Assembly (NCBI RefSeq): GCF_036373705.1
Contig: NC_089854.1
Coordinates: 21,163,839-21,227,838, forward strand
Direction of reading: 5' to 3'
Length of the DNA: 64,000 nucleotides
Origin: Amia ocellicauda
Lineage: Eukaryota > Chordata > Actinopteri > Amiiformes > Amiidae
Part shown: in pieces, positions 1 to 12,300 of the stretch
Layout: each line of letters begins with the position of its first letter
Numbering within the stretch: position 1 is the stretch's first letter
Notes under the pieces: generated by a model
What the model was told of the DNA's origin: nothing
Seen by the model: only the letters and a program-made list of their open reading frames with translations
Database searches by the model: none
Made by a program: the position numbers and the translations under genes

Positions 1-841
1 CTCTCTCATTCTCTATAGTGTTTCTGAGTGTGAGGCATTTGCCGCTTCCTGTCCAGCCGGAGGAAACAGTTTGTATGCAAATCATAGGATTTGGCCACCC
101 CCTCTCATTTGCACAGGGTTTCTATTTGCATTAGTCTTCCTTACTTCCTGTTTTACACATCTCCTTACAGATAACCAGACCCAACCAAACGCCAACTACC
201 AAATAGGTCGCAGCCAGCAGCAGCCCTGGCAACTCGCAGCTCGTGTCCTGTCCCCGCGCAGGGCTGTGTGGGGATGGCAGTGTGTGTGCGTGTAGCATGC
301 TCCCACAGAATCGCTCCATTGTTCATGTTTCGGCGTCTGCAGACGTAGATGGCATGTGACTGGCGGCCGCTCGGCCCAGCTGTTTCTGAAATGGTTTGCT
401 GGGATCTGCCGGCCCCAGGGGTCATGTCACCCGAATCCCCAGGCTGTGGAGGGATGTTAGGATGTTTTTTGTTTTTTTTTTGGTGTTCAGCACCTACTTG
501 ATGTATCTGTGCGTGGAGCAGAGATGCAAAACTAAGTGTAGGACATTTTAAGAAAAAGGTAGCCCGTATAATTTTTGTAATGTATTTTTTTTAATTTGCT
601 CAATTAATTTGTCTACATACTGTGCCAGGTGACTTGGCGAGGGTTACCATGAGAAAATACAGTGAGAATGACCCGAGTTATTTACACACACACACTGCAG
701 GAGGTGATGTTGAAATACTGTGGTGTCTTATATCTTGCACACAGATACACTGATACACCAGACGTGCAGTGCCACGTGACAGCAGCCCCACAGAACAGAG
801 ATCATCTGAAGGTGAGAGTTGAGAGCAGAGTGCAGTGTTCG

Positions 842-874
<33 letters not shown>

Positions 875-3800
875 GGAGTTGGTCAAACCGTTAAAGACAA
901 CTGGTCAAACTGGTAAAGTGCTTATAATGATTCGCGAGTACAAAACACTTGTCAATGCTCGGCAGGAGCACTGTTTGTGGCGGCTGTGGATTCTCACTTC
1001 TTGATTCGGGGGCAGGGGGAATGGTGACTGCAGCTCGGGTACCAGCTGTGGAGGCGCAGCAGACCCGACCACACTCCATCTGCCCTGTCTTGGATCTCGC
1101 TGAACAAAAATAAATTCACACAAAAAATTAGTCGCAATCTTGTAAAGCCCACCTCCGCAACCCCCTTTTTTTGCAGCCCATACAGATGCATAAATCTTGC
1201 AGATTTTCAGTCTGTTTTTGCCGAGCTACTCACAGCCTCACCGAACCTGCAGGGGCACCGATTGCAGTGATTTTCAATAGCAGAGGCACAGAAACCATCC
1301 TTTAAATCCATGCTGAGATCAGAGCCCCCCCACCACACCCCATGTTCTGGAGCAGGCTGTTCTGTCCCGAGGTGTTGGATAGCTTTGGAAGTCTCCCCCT
1401 CTGTAATAAATACACACAATTGTATAACTGTCTGTCAAAGAGAATGAATGAATAGCAAACATAATTTTTGTCTTCATTTTGAAACCTGTAGACTACAGAA
1501 CAGTGTGGAAGTGATTTGTTGAATGATGTTGTAATGTGTGGTTGTGCAGAAGCTCACCTGCCTGGCGTCGTGTGAATGAGTCTGTGATGCCCAGCGGTGA
1601 GAGGCAACTCATTATACCTGCTTTTCCACAGTGACTCTAGTGTCTCTGGGGCAGCCATGCAAGTTCACAAGAATACATTGCTTTTTGGGATTTTTTTATT
1701 TGTTTTGCTTGGCTTTTTTCATTTTTATTTTCTGCCCATAAAATGTTTTCTTTCTGACCCTTGCACAGCATTTTAATCAGGCTTCTGGGCTGAGCTATGC
1801 TTTGTGAATCTACCTAATCTTTTATTTATTTTTCTTCTTTTCCTTATGTGTTGCAATAATCTGTCTGCCTTTGTATAACCTGATCCAACCCCCTCACCCT
1901 CCCTCCCCTGCTTTCTTTTCTACAATCATCTAATTATGTGATTAACCCAATGCATTAAACACGGCCACACAGGGTCCCAAAGTCTGGCACCGGACCCCGA
2001 GTCAAGAACGGGTTTTAAATCTTCTGCCACAAATGAGCACAGAAAACCATTTCCAACCGACTGCATGATTACATTAATTAGGTAATTGAGGCCCTCAGAA
2101 GCAGTAGGAATGAAATGACCCCGTGGCCGACGCAGACTGCTGTCTGACACCTCTGAAATTAAACCCCTGATTTATCAATTTCTCCTCGTTTGAGATATAC
2201 ACAGATTCAAACCCACTGAGCCCTGACACAGCCAAACAACTGATTCCAGCTGATTCTTCTCCTCCAGGGGAAAAAGGGCTAGACATGAAATGGACAACAA
2301 GAGAAGGAGGAGGAAGGAGAATAGTGGCGGGGGGTGACACTTTTCTAAACTGGATTATAACCAGTTCCAGTTATTCAGGTGGGTTTTAACCTGGGGATTA
2401 TGTGTTCAGAATCTTTTAGGTGCATTCATAAAAGTGGATTGGGGAAAGGAGGCCTACATATTGTACTAGTGGAATTCACATGACTGCCCAAACCGGCACC
2501 ACCTGATCAGAGTGGGAAGATTTCCCTGCAGTTGTGGCGTGGGGGGGGTGAAGTGCAAGGGGCTGATTCACAGGTTGCACAAGATTGCAAAGTTCAGTAT
2601 GTGTCGAAGCCAGAACGGGTGGGAAAGAATAAGCTGATGAGTAAGCCTGTAAAGATTTGCACGCTTAAATATGGGTTTGTGTTTTTTGATTTCATCGTGA
2701 ATAGATGAACTCCAGTGTCGTTGACCTTCTGTGCACAGGTAGAACGAGTGTGTGAGATTCATCAGGCCGACTCTCGTTTCAGCACAATCACTCCTGCGTC
2801 GAGCACGGTGGTAGTTACCACAGCGGCAGGGTCACTGCTTATTAATCAATTACATACCAGCACCCTGACAGGACAGGAGAGAGTGTTGTTGTTGCAAAAT
2901 GTGTCTTTTGGGAAATGCAAAGAAAAACAAACCCTCTTAAGGATCGTGGTGCTTCCAAACCACTTAAAAACCACTCTACTGCTTTTCCTCATAACTTGAC
3001 TCTCTTTGTAGTGAAAGAAAAGTCAATGGGGGCAGAGAGGCTGTGCAGAAGAGGAAGCAGTTGATCCCAGCCCAGGCCCCTAAGCCATACTTCCACTTGT
3101 CTGGTGCCAGTGCTGATGACCACGCCGAGAGGGCCCCCGGGGAGGAGGGGGGAGGAGTTTCCTCACGCTGTGTTTACCTTCACAAGCTAATGGGGAAGAC
3201 CTTTGCCTTCTGCCAGCCCGGGGGTGGGGGTGTGTTTGTGCACTGTGCACCATGCGGTGGTGTGTGTGGGTGTTTCCAGTGTGGTGTGAGCGCTCGCTGA
3301 AGGTGTGGCTCTGAGAGAGAGAGAGATGTTGGTGTGGGAGACGTGTGCAGGTTGGCCTGCCAGCATTGTTGACTGAAGGCGAGCAGGAGCACAAGGGCAG
3401 ATCTTTCTGTTTCTTTTAAATGGCAGACGCAAGGCAGTGAAACATGAGGTAGGTCAGGCTGTCTTGGGTTTTTAATTGGTCCATTTTTAATTTGTTAGAT
3501 TTTTTTACTTGGCTGAGGAACACCACGACTCCAGAGTTGTGCCCTGGATTCACTTGCTGTTCTCTGCTCTGAAGGCACTTGGTGTTATGAGTGAAAACGT
3601 CTAAATAATTGATCTTGAATTGAAAGCATATTGATCTGCCGCAGACATATCTATGGAATATCTGCCAAACGGGGTCTGAAGAAGAACTGTTAATTTCTGA
3701 CTTTTTCTGACAGATTTTATGTATTTGTAAGACTGAACATTGGGTAGATTTAAATATATTTGCAATGCTTGGGTTCCTGTTTGCCTTAGAGCGCCTGGCT

Positions 3801-6800
3801 GCATTTTGACTTGAGTAAACACTTGAGTACCAGACCGCATGTTGAGGAATTCAGAGGGGTAGAAAACAGTGCTCAGAGGAGTACAATTATATTATAATTG
3901 CTAAGCTGGATGATTATTTATTTTCTAACAGTGAGAACTTGACATGAATGGAAAGCAGGGAGTGTGCCCATCACTTATGCATGGCCAAGCTTTCCATGTA
4001 TAAGAGCAATATTCAGGCCAACTGAACTCCTCCACAACAAGTTTATTCCAAAAGGTTCTAGAAGGTAGAAAAAAGTATTTTAAAATGCCTTTCGCAAACT
4101 TTATGACTAAACTGGCTTACTGGAAAACTTCTGCCACACTTGTGAGCTGCCCTGTTTTGCGATACCAGCCACAGCTGTTTCTGACATTTCCCAGTGGAGA
4201 CCCAATGCATAAACCAGGGGAGTATAGAAGGTGAAGTGCAGGAGATGCCAACCAACCGAGTTTCCCCGCTTTCTAGCACAGGGGGTGAGAGATCATGACC
4301 TGAAATGAGGGGTAGAGCGAGACACACAGTCTGCAGACATGCCCGTGGATCGTTGCCTCACATGATGGGCCTGACAGATGGGTTTTCAAAGGTCAGTGCC
4401 TTCTGTTGCAGGAGGGAACAATGTGCCTGTCCTACAGGACTGGAATCTTGCCAGTTGTATGTCACAGTGCGAGACACTGATGCTAGTAAGTGATGGATGT
4501 CTTCACTGCCCCACTGGCAGCTGAGGGCTGTTGTTTATCAAGGGCTTCTCACCCGAGTGCTGTTGACACAAGGCTGTGACGGGGGGCTGTTCTCTCAGCA
4601 GGCTACTGTGAGGAGCTCAGTGTGGCTCCTTCATAGAGTCAGAGACAGGAGGTGAAAGATTGAAGCTAGGAAGAAAGGGGGTAATAAAAACCTAGCGAAT
4701 AGCATAGAGACCTGCAGTAATATGTTCCAAAGTTGTTGGATTTTTATTTATTTAACATTTTTACACCCTCAAATGGGGGTAATTACTGGAATACAAGCAC
4801 TGTAGAGAATGTCAGAAGCATGCAGACTGTTACCAGTGGCTGAACGACCTCACTGGTCATCTGAGACTGTCCTCCGTTATGTTACTTGTGCCGTGCCCCT
4901 CGCTGGACGTTTTCACTATCTCACAGGGGAGAGTCTTTGCGGATCATGGGATGAGGAAAGAGGTGCGAAAGCTGGCTAAGTGTGTAGCAAAAGCACTAGA
5001 AGTAATCAAGTCTCACTGGAACAGTCAAGAGGATGCGGGTCAGAGTGGAAAATCTCGTTTTCCAAGCTCCATCTGCACGATGCACCACAGAGCCGTCTCT
5101 GCTGGTGACTTGCATTGGTGAGATTCTCTGCATTCTTCAGTCATCCAATCATTTCTTTACAATTGCTTTCTTCCTCTTCTTTCTGTGGATTTTCCTGGGT
5201 TCACAGAGACGGCGGACACGATTAGGTTCCACGGTATCGGACCTCACTGTATCCTGCAAACCTTTAGGTGCGTTTACGGTATCCAAATCCATACTTGGCT
5301 CAGGAGTAATAATACAATTTATGATTTCTACCATGGTTAATATCTTTTAACATGTACTTGTCTGTCTGTTCAGTGCTCCATCATTACTTTTTGTGCTGCT
5401 GCTAAAACCTGAAATGGACCAGTGTGATAGATAGTCTCTGGACCCTGGTGTTTGTGTTCACACCAGAATCTTTGGTCAGAATCAGACCCAGCTCCTTTCT
5501 CCGAACCGGGGGGGCAGAGACGCATGTTAGTTAATTAAAGCCCACAGGCGTAAAGACCCCTGTGCCAGAACCTCACCTGCACCCTCACCCTGCAAGTTAA
5601 TCTGCATGACAGTGGGGATAGCAGTCCACTTCAATTTAAGTCAGTTTAATGTTTCACTTTGGTTTAATTTATTGCATTTGTTGTCAGGTTTTGATAGTCA
5701 TCCATAATGTATTGCATTATAATTGAGCTGTGGCACTGATGTATAGTGTACTGCAGTGTAGTAGTGACATCGGTCTGTTATCGCAGTGTTTTGTGAATCC
5801 ACTTATTAGCTAAGACCTGTCAGACTGACTTGTGAAAATCAAGTTTTGTTTTGTAGCCAGCGTTACATTTGCAAGTCTGTCTTTTTGAATGCCCTTTCAT
5901 CGTTTCAAGTGTGACACTGTCCACACTGCAGTGGGGAGCCGGGCCAAGAACCATAACTTATCAAACCTTCAACCGGGCTTCCAGAAGGCACTGCTTCTGA
6001 TCGGATTGGCGTCGGTATAGAATACGGCCTCATTTTTATGGTCTGGTTATTTTCCTCTCAATAAGCGCTTGTGATGAAATCTGTACGTGTCAGATTAGGT
6101 GCGGCGTTCTGCACTTTCTTCCTGTGAGGCCGATAATTAAATCGGATCTGCTGTGAAGTTAAGATGACGAATTATAGAGAGAGCAGTGGCAGGAAACGCA
6201 TCGCTGCTCCAGGACCGGCACGCATGTACGATGCACCCAAGCAAATGCATTCACTCGGCATCGACAATCTGAGAAACTTGTTCCAGAAAAAGTTATTTTC
6301 CCTTTTCATACAATGTTGTTATCATTTTTTCATTGACTGACTATAAAATAGAAATAAAACCTAAGAAGTGATGTTGGAAGGGCAATAAGGAGAAAGACAA
6401 GCTCACCTATTGTATAATAAAATAATAAATTTAAAAATCTAGCTTCGACATGGCCTACACAGCATCCAACCATCAGTTTTATTTACAAACTAGACCAATT
6501 ATAGTACGCTGTCTGAACGCGGTACGTCTCGGGCCCTGGAGCCACAGTAGACTTCCCTCCTCCCTCCTCAGTGTTGTGCTTCAGCAAACCTCGTGTCCAG
6601 GCGGTTTCAGTCCCACCTGGGACTCCTGTTGTTCAGAAATATCTAACGGGGAATTTAAGCATATTGTCAACGGTGTAACTGAACCTGGGTGGAGGGGGAC
6701 AGGGGTGAATACTGTGCCCGAAATGACAACACACTTGAGATGCACGAGTCACCACCTCTGTTTGTGTGAAGCTGTGGTAACTGTTGTTTAGCATGTGGGC

Positions 6801-7717
6801 TGCAGGGGCCTTATCCCCCAGTGACCTGTCATGAAACCACATGCTTATGTAATTAATACTCCAGTCCTGAGCACGTGTCCCATTAAATCCTATTTATGGA
6901 ACTCCTAATAACCCTTTAATATTTTTTTTTTCCCTTGACCCAACACCACCACTCCAACACCTGTGAACAGTGTGTGTATATATATATATATATATATATG
7001 AGTGTGTTTCCACTTGTTTTCAATCTTTGAAGAGCTTACACAGAGAGCATGAAACACACACCCACCTGATGTTTTCAGAGCTGTAGCTGGCAGCTCATAT
7101 GCAATGGGTTTGTCATTTTTAGTGAAACTGCTGATCCGTGGGGGTATATTATGATATTAAGCTTAAGGGTGACACGCACAGCACAATGAATTACAGACCT
7201 GTTTATTAATCTTACAACAGTGGAGACGTCATGGTCGTGTTTATGATTCTGTCTCACTGTATGGTAATTTAGTATGCAAGCTGTGTGCACCGAGTACACT
7301 GAATCAAATACGATCAACATCCTGCTTCACCATTAGAATATTTGTATTAATAATAATAATATTGTTTAAATAGATAATTTGTATTACTTTCTTAACATTA
7401 GATTAGATGTTAGCTTGTGCCTGGGAATGAAATGGATTGAGCAGGCAGAACCAGCAACACCCAGTCATGTGATCATATGTCGCTTCTATCCCAGGCTGCT
7501 GTGCTTTATTACAGTGATGACCTGACAAAGCACAGCAGTTTCCACCCCCCCAGTGGAAATAGACAACAAATGACAAAACACGTTCTAAAATAAACCTCTT
7601 GGTTCCTCCGTTTCTCTCCCTCAGTGCAGATATTCCTTGTTTCTTTTCATTTTATGGTGCAGTAATTTATCTGTGCATTAAGCGTGTTGACCCATCTGTC
7701 CGTGTGTTTGTCCGCAG
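1..7717 (+). other. TEX2: Upstream/intron 1 sequence of TEX2, no coding exon seen
   Basis: This stretch ends in a good splice acceptor (cag at 7715-7717) before the first coding exon of TEX2, so at least its right part is TEX2 intron 1. I see no CpG-rich promoter or convincing first exon, so the non-coding exon 1 is probably to the left of the window. Short open frames here look like chance. A TCAA-repeat microsatellite lies at about 843-873 and a TA repeat at about 6976-6999. Confidence 0.6.
843..873. repeat. TCAA tetranucleotide microsatellite
   Basis: About seven to eight tandem units in the DNA upstream of the TEX2 coding exons. Confidence 0.9.
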
Positions 7718-9374
7718 GCGCTGAGGAATCTGTCCGACTGCAATGACCAGTCAGAGCAGCAGCCATGCAGACAAATCGGGTCTCCTGTCCTCAAAGCCGC
7801 CAGCCGCGCCCAAGCTGCAGGTCCAGCGCTCGCTTTCCCGCGAGACCATCACCATTCACTTCTCTGCCTTCGGGAAGGAGGAAGAGGAGGAGGAAGTTGA
7901 GTTGTACGGGGCAGCGGCCGCCTGCACCTCAGTCTTGGATGACTTCGACGACCAAAGCATTGTAACGGCCGTGGAAGCCAGCGAAGACCTTCTGTTCGGC
8001 CCGGACTCCGCTGACATGGCGATCCTCCCAGTATCCTCGACGATGTTGCCTTCATCCTCCTCCCCTTCCTTGGCAGCCCTGACCCCTGGGATTTTGCAGC
8101 CCCTCTCTCCTCACGTCCCCAGCCCTGCCCTCTCCATCTTGCCTTCGTCCTGCACCCAAGCGGCCTCCCCAGCCAGCTCTTCCTGGCCTTTGGAGCACAA
8201 GACATCCACCGCTGCCGCGGCGGCTCCGTCTTCATCCTCCACCACCTCGTCCCCCTCCAGATCCGTGGCCCCATCCTCCAGCTCCAAGCCTTTCATGAGC
8301 CTGGTTAAGTCTCTGTCCAGCGAGGTGGAGCCCAAGGAGCAGACACCTTCCCTGCGCCACCGGCACCTGATGAAGACGCTGGTGAAGTCCCTGTCCACTG
8401 ACACGTCCCGGCAGGAGTCCGACTCTGTGTCCTTCCGGACTCCGGACTCACGCCTCAACCTGCACCTGTTCAAGCAGTTCACCCAGCCCCGTGTCACGGT
8501 CGCCGGAGACTCCAAGACTGCGCCCTCGTCGCCACTCACCTCCCCCGACAGCCGTTCCTTCTTCAACGTGACCGAGGTGGAGGCACGCATCGAGGACACC
8601 AAGCGCCGGCTCTCCGAGGTCATCTACGAGCCTTTCCAACTGCTCAGCAAGATCATGGGCGATGAGAGCAGCAGCAGCAGCCACCGACCCAAGGCATTGT
8701 CCTCCAGCGCCTCAGAGCTCTCCAGCCTGGTGGGCCTCAATGGACACCTGGAAAGCAATAACAACTACAGCATCAAGGAGGAGGAGTTCGACTCTGATGG
8801 AGAGTGCCTGCAGGGGGACTCAACACCCGGCCGCAGGGAGAGCACTGCCAACGCCACGGACCAGGCCAAGGACGCCGACGCCAAGGGCTCCCCGGCATCC
8901 AGCGCCAAGGAGGTCAAGTCCCTGGTGCTGGAGAAGTGCTCGCTGTCTGCGCTGGCCAAGCAGGAGGATGAGGAGTTCTGCGAGCTCTACAGTGAGGACT
9001 TCGAGCTCTGCGTGGACACTGAGACGGACGGAGACCGGCAGGAGGAGGCGGCGTCCAGGGCCGCGGAGGCCGAGACTGCCAGGCGCGCAGAGCTGTGCAG
9101 CGAGGATGAGCTAGAGGAGTCCGAACCGGCACCCAGCGTCCCGTCCAAAACGCTGCTGTTCCTGATCGCGCTCGTCTACGGATACTTCGTGCTGCCGCTG
9201 CCCCCCTACGCCTGCGGGCTGCTGCTGGGTGCGGCCGTTGGGTTCATGATCGCCATCGCAGCCATCTGGCTGTCTGCGCCGCGGGGCTCTGGTTATCTTC
9301 GGAGACGAGGTCAGCGCCGGGGCGGGCGGTGGAACGTCGCCAACCTGGACGTCAAGGAGCCGGGCATGTTTAAG
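7718..9374 (+). other. TEX2: TEX2 exon 2: large exon with start codon and both membrane segments
   Basis: The acceptor cag ends at 7717 and the donor gtaggt starts at 9375. The 25-nt untranslated lead is followed by ATG at 7743. This exon supplies residues 1-544: the low-complexity Ser/Pro/Ala region, conserved blocks such as FMSLVKSLS and RHRHLMKTLVKSLS, the EDTKRRLSEVIYEPFQLLSK helix, and the two hydrophobic segments. It is strongly GC-rich at third positions compared with the flanking introns. Reading past the donor adds only 23 intronic codons before a stop. Confidence 0.93.
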
Positions 9375-12300
9375 GTAGGTGGGTGGAGACTCCCGCTGTT
9401 CTATATGATGCAACTTCATAATGCGGTAAAGCAAAGAAAAATGTGAAAGTCGATTTATTTACTGCAATCAGTCTCAGCTCTAATAGCAATAATTTGCAGA
9501 GTATTAATACCGGAAATGCTCAAGGCCAAAGCGAGTTCAATATCACGCAGTTTCACCTGTAACGCTGGAAGAGATTTTTGTATTATATTGGGGTAGAAGT
9601 GCACCTTTTTTTTACAATTTCAGGATACAGCGATGCTTTGGCTAAGTCTACATGTATGTAAAGCCATCCTCATCAATCATTTGACTACTTCGAACAGAAA
9701 GAACATCTAGTGAGGTCTACACTTCATTCTCAGACCTGCGACTCCAGACTAAGTAATTCAGTGTTGCAAGGCATGCTGTGTCTTCACGTTTAAAGGTTCA
9801 AAATGAAAAAAGACAAGTTATGGCTGGGATAGAAAGGCTAAACCTCGTCACATGGTAGGCAGCAGCTCAGACACAGTGAGGGAAGTCGGGTGTCAGAATC
9901 TGAACTAGTTTTGTTTGTTGGTCTGTCACCGTTTAGTATAGCTTGTGGTTAAGCCCATCACTGACCTGATGGTTAAGCCTGAGTTGAGCAAGAAACCGCA
10001 CTAGAGCACAGGGCAACCGCTACAACTTTGAGCTAGGTCTTAACGAACAATACCTATAATTACACCTCTGGAAAAGGGCTTGCTGACACAAAACCACATC
10101 CGCAAGGCAGAGAGAAGTGGTGCTGGGTCTTGGTACTGTAGCTGTCGCCGTCTACTCAGCCCACTGCTCAGTCACTCTGGCTTGTGTGTCTGTTCAGCTG
10201 ATGTCATTTGTTGGCACGCTGCGAGGAGGAGAGAGTTCATTTCCTGTTCATTTCAGGGATCGCAGGATTACACAGGCTGTAGCGTCCACAGCGTGAGTTC
10301 CACTGAGTCGTTGGTATAAAAAAACACAAATAAAATAGTTTTTCATTGAAAATTAAATAAATAAAGACTGATAGATACTGTTTGGTTTCATTCAAAATGG
10401 TTTGACATTACTGACAGCATTTTGTTAATTTGCACTGCGTATAACCATGCAAACTGCGTGAATTGTATTTTTGATTGATCTCCCTCTGAAAAACGTCCTT
10501 TCTGTGCACCGTCCTCACTGTGTGCTTGTGATGTGTGATCTGGGATGCTTTACTGCATTTTACCTTGGTCTTGGCCTTGGCTGGTGTATTGGGTACCTTT
10601 TGAATTACCCCCAATTAAGGTTTCTTTTTATGTGGCAGAAGGCTTTCTCTGACTCCTAATGCTACATCGCTGTTACACTCAAACATATCTCTTAAAATAA
10701 TTTACAGTGTGTTAATGACGTGATCCTGTGAGGGCTGCAGTGTCCCACGGCTGATCTCGGGTGTCAGAAAACAATTTACGATGCGTTTATGGGCTTTATA
10801 TTTTCCATGCCAGAGCCATCCTCGGCTTTATAGCACAAAGCAGTGTATTACTTGTGCGTTTATGATTCCTGCAGACTTTATTTTTCATTCATCCTTATGT
10901 ATAGGCGTGTGGGGAATATAAATTTAATGCTGTGTTCATAGAATAATGTACATCTATGTTCCTCAGGCAGGAAAGAAACTAATATACAGAAGACTGAGGA
11001 GTTTTCTGGTTTATGTTTCCTGTCACATTTTACCAAGTGTCCTCGCCAAAAAGACTCCTGCCTTGAGCAGTACAGGAGAGATTTTGTTTCCATGCTCCTG
11101 CAGTTTGTATCGTGTGATTGCAGTGCCCTTATTGCCCTTTTGTCTAAATGCCCAGTCTATTCTGGGTTTTAGTGGATTTGTTCATGTCATGGTTACATGC
11201 AGAATCTCCACCCCATGCCGCTTGATCGGCCTTGGTTACCGTGAAACGATGATGACATCAGCTCCACTGCTAGTTCAGACTGCTTTAATCTCACAGGGCT
11301 GGGGGGGGGGGGGTTAAAGCTTGGCACAATGGTTTAACCAGACTTGCATTGCTTTGTGTCCTACTATGAAACCCTTCTCTGCTTTGAAAGGCATTTCACC
11401 AGGATGTGGAACAGTAGTGAGTGAAAAGTATAAAGTAGAGCTCCCCCTCCAATAAACGGACTTTATGAATTTACTGTAAAACTTCTAAAGGGCCTAATGG
11501 ATCTTGTGAATGCAGATTTGATCAGTAGGGTGTTGTCCAAGCGGTTAGAAGAACTAGACACCCAATTTGCTGATGAACAGTGCCGGGGACCAGTGGCCTG
11601 GCAGAGTGGACCATGTATGTACAGTATGTGTTGTACAGTATTTGTCAATCAATTCCATCCCCAGTTTCTTCTGATAGGCAGGTGCACCAAAATAGACAAA
11701 CCACAACAAGGAAGTACACCAGTAGGAGTAGTGTTTTAGTTTGAGTCGGTTTAATTGCTAAATATTGAACTCAAAACCGTGGTGTCTAGAGGGATTATCG
11801 CTGTACCAGCACTTAATGGAAGTGGTGGCTATTAAGAGATTACATTATCATGGGGCAAGAAGCATGCATCACTGTCCAGTCAACCGCTGCGCCCACTATC
11901 ACAACACGCATACACTGCTGGGGAGGAGAGCTTCCCGTTTGTGTTTTATTGTTTTATTGTGTCTATCCTGGTGCCACTTTTTTATCTCTCCCCCCACACA
12001 AACTTTTCAATAAGACCCTCCATCAAATACTTTGTTTCAAAAAGGCACCCCTGTAGTCACATCGCTGCCCAAGCTGGCGACTGATGTGCAGGGAGTTGCA
12101 GAGCAGACGTTCAGTTTCCCTATGATTCTTCTGCTTTGAGCATTCCTTCCATCCTTCTTGATTAACCACTTTATCTGGTAGAGGGTCAGAGTGAGCCGTA
12201 GCCTAACCCAGCGGACCCGCCAGGCCAAGTACACCCTGGGGGGGACGCCAGCTCATCGCAGTCTTAAGTGTTCCTTGAGATTAAAACATGCTGCCCTGTC

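Noticed and set aside
8111-9434. Long open frames on the minus strand and other frames inside TEX2 exon 2
   Set aside because: They are by-products of GC-rich third positions in the real TEX2 frame; no recognisable protein and they overlap a well-supported exon.
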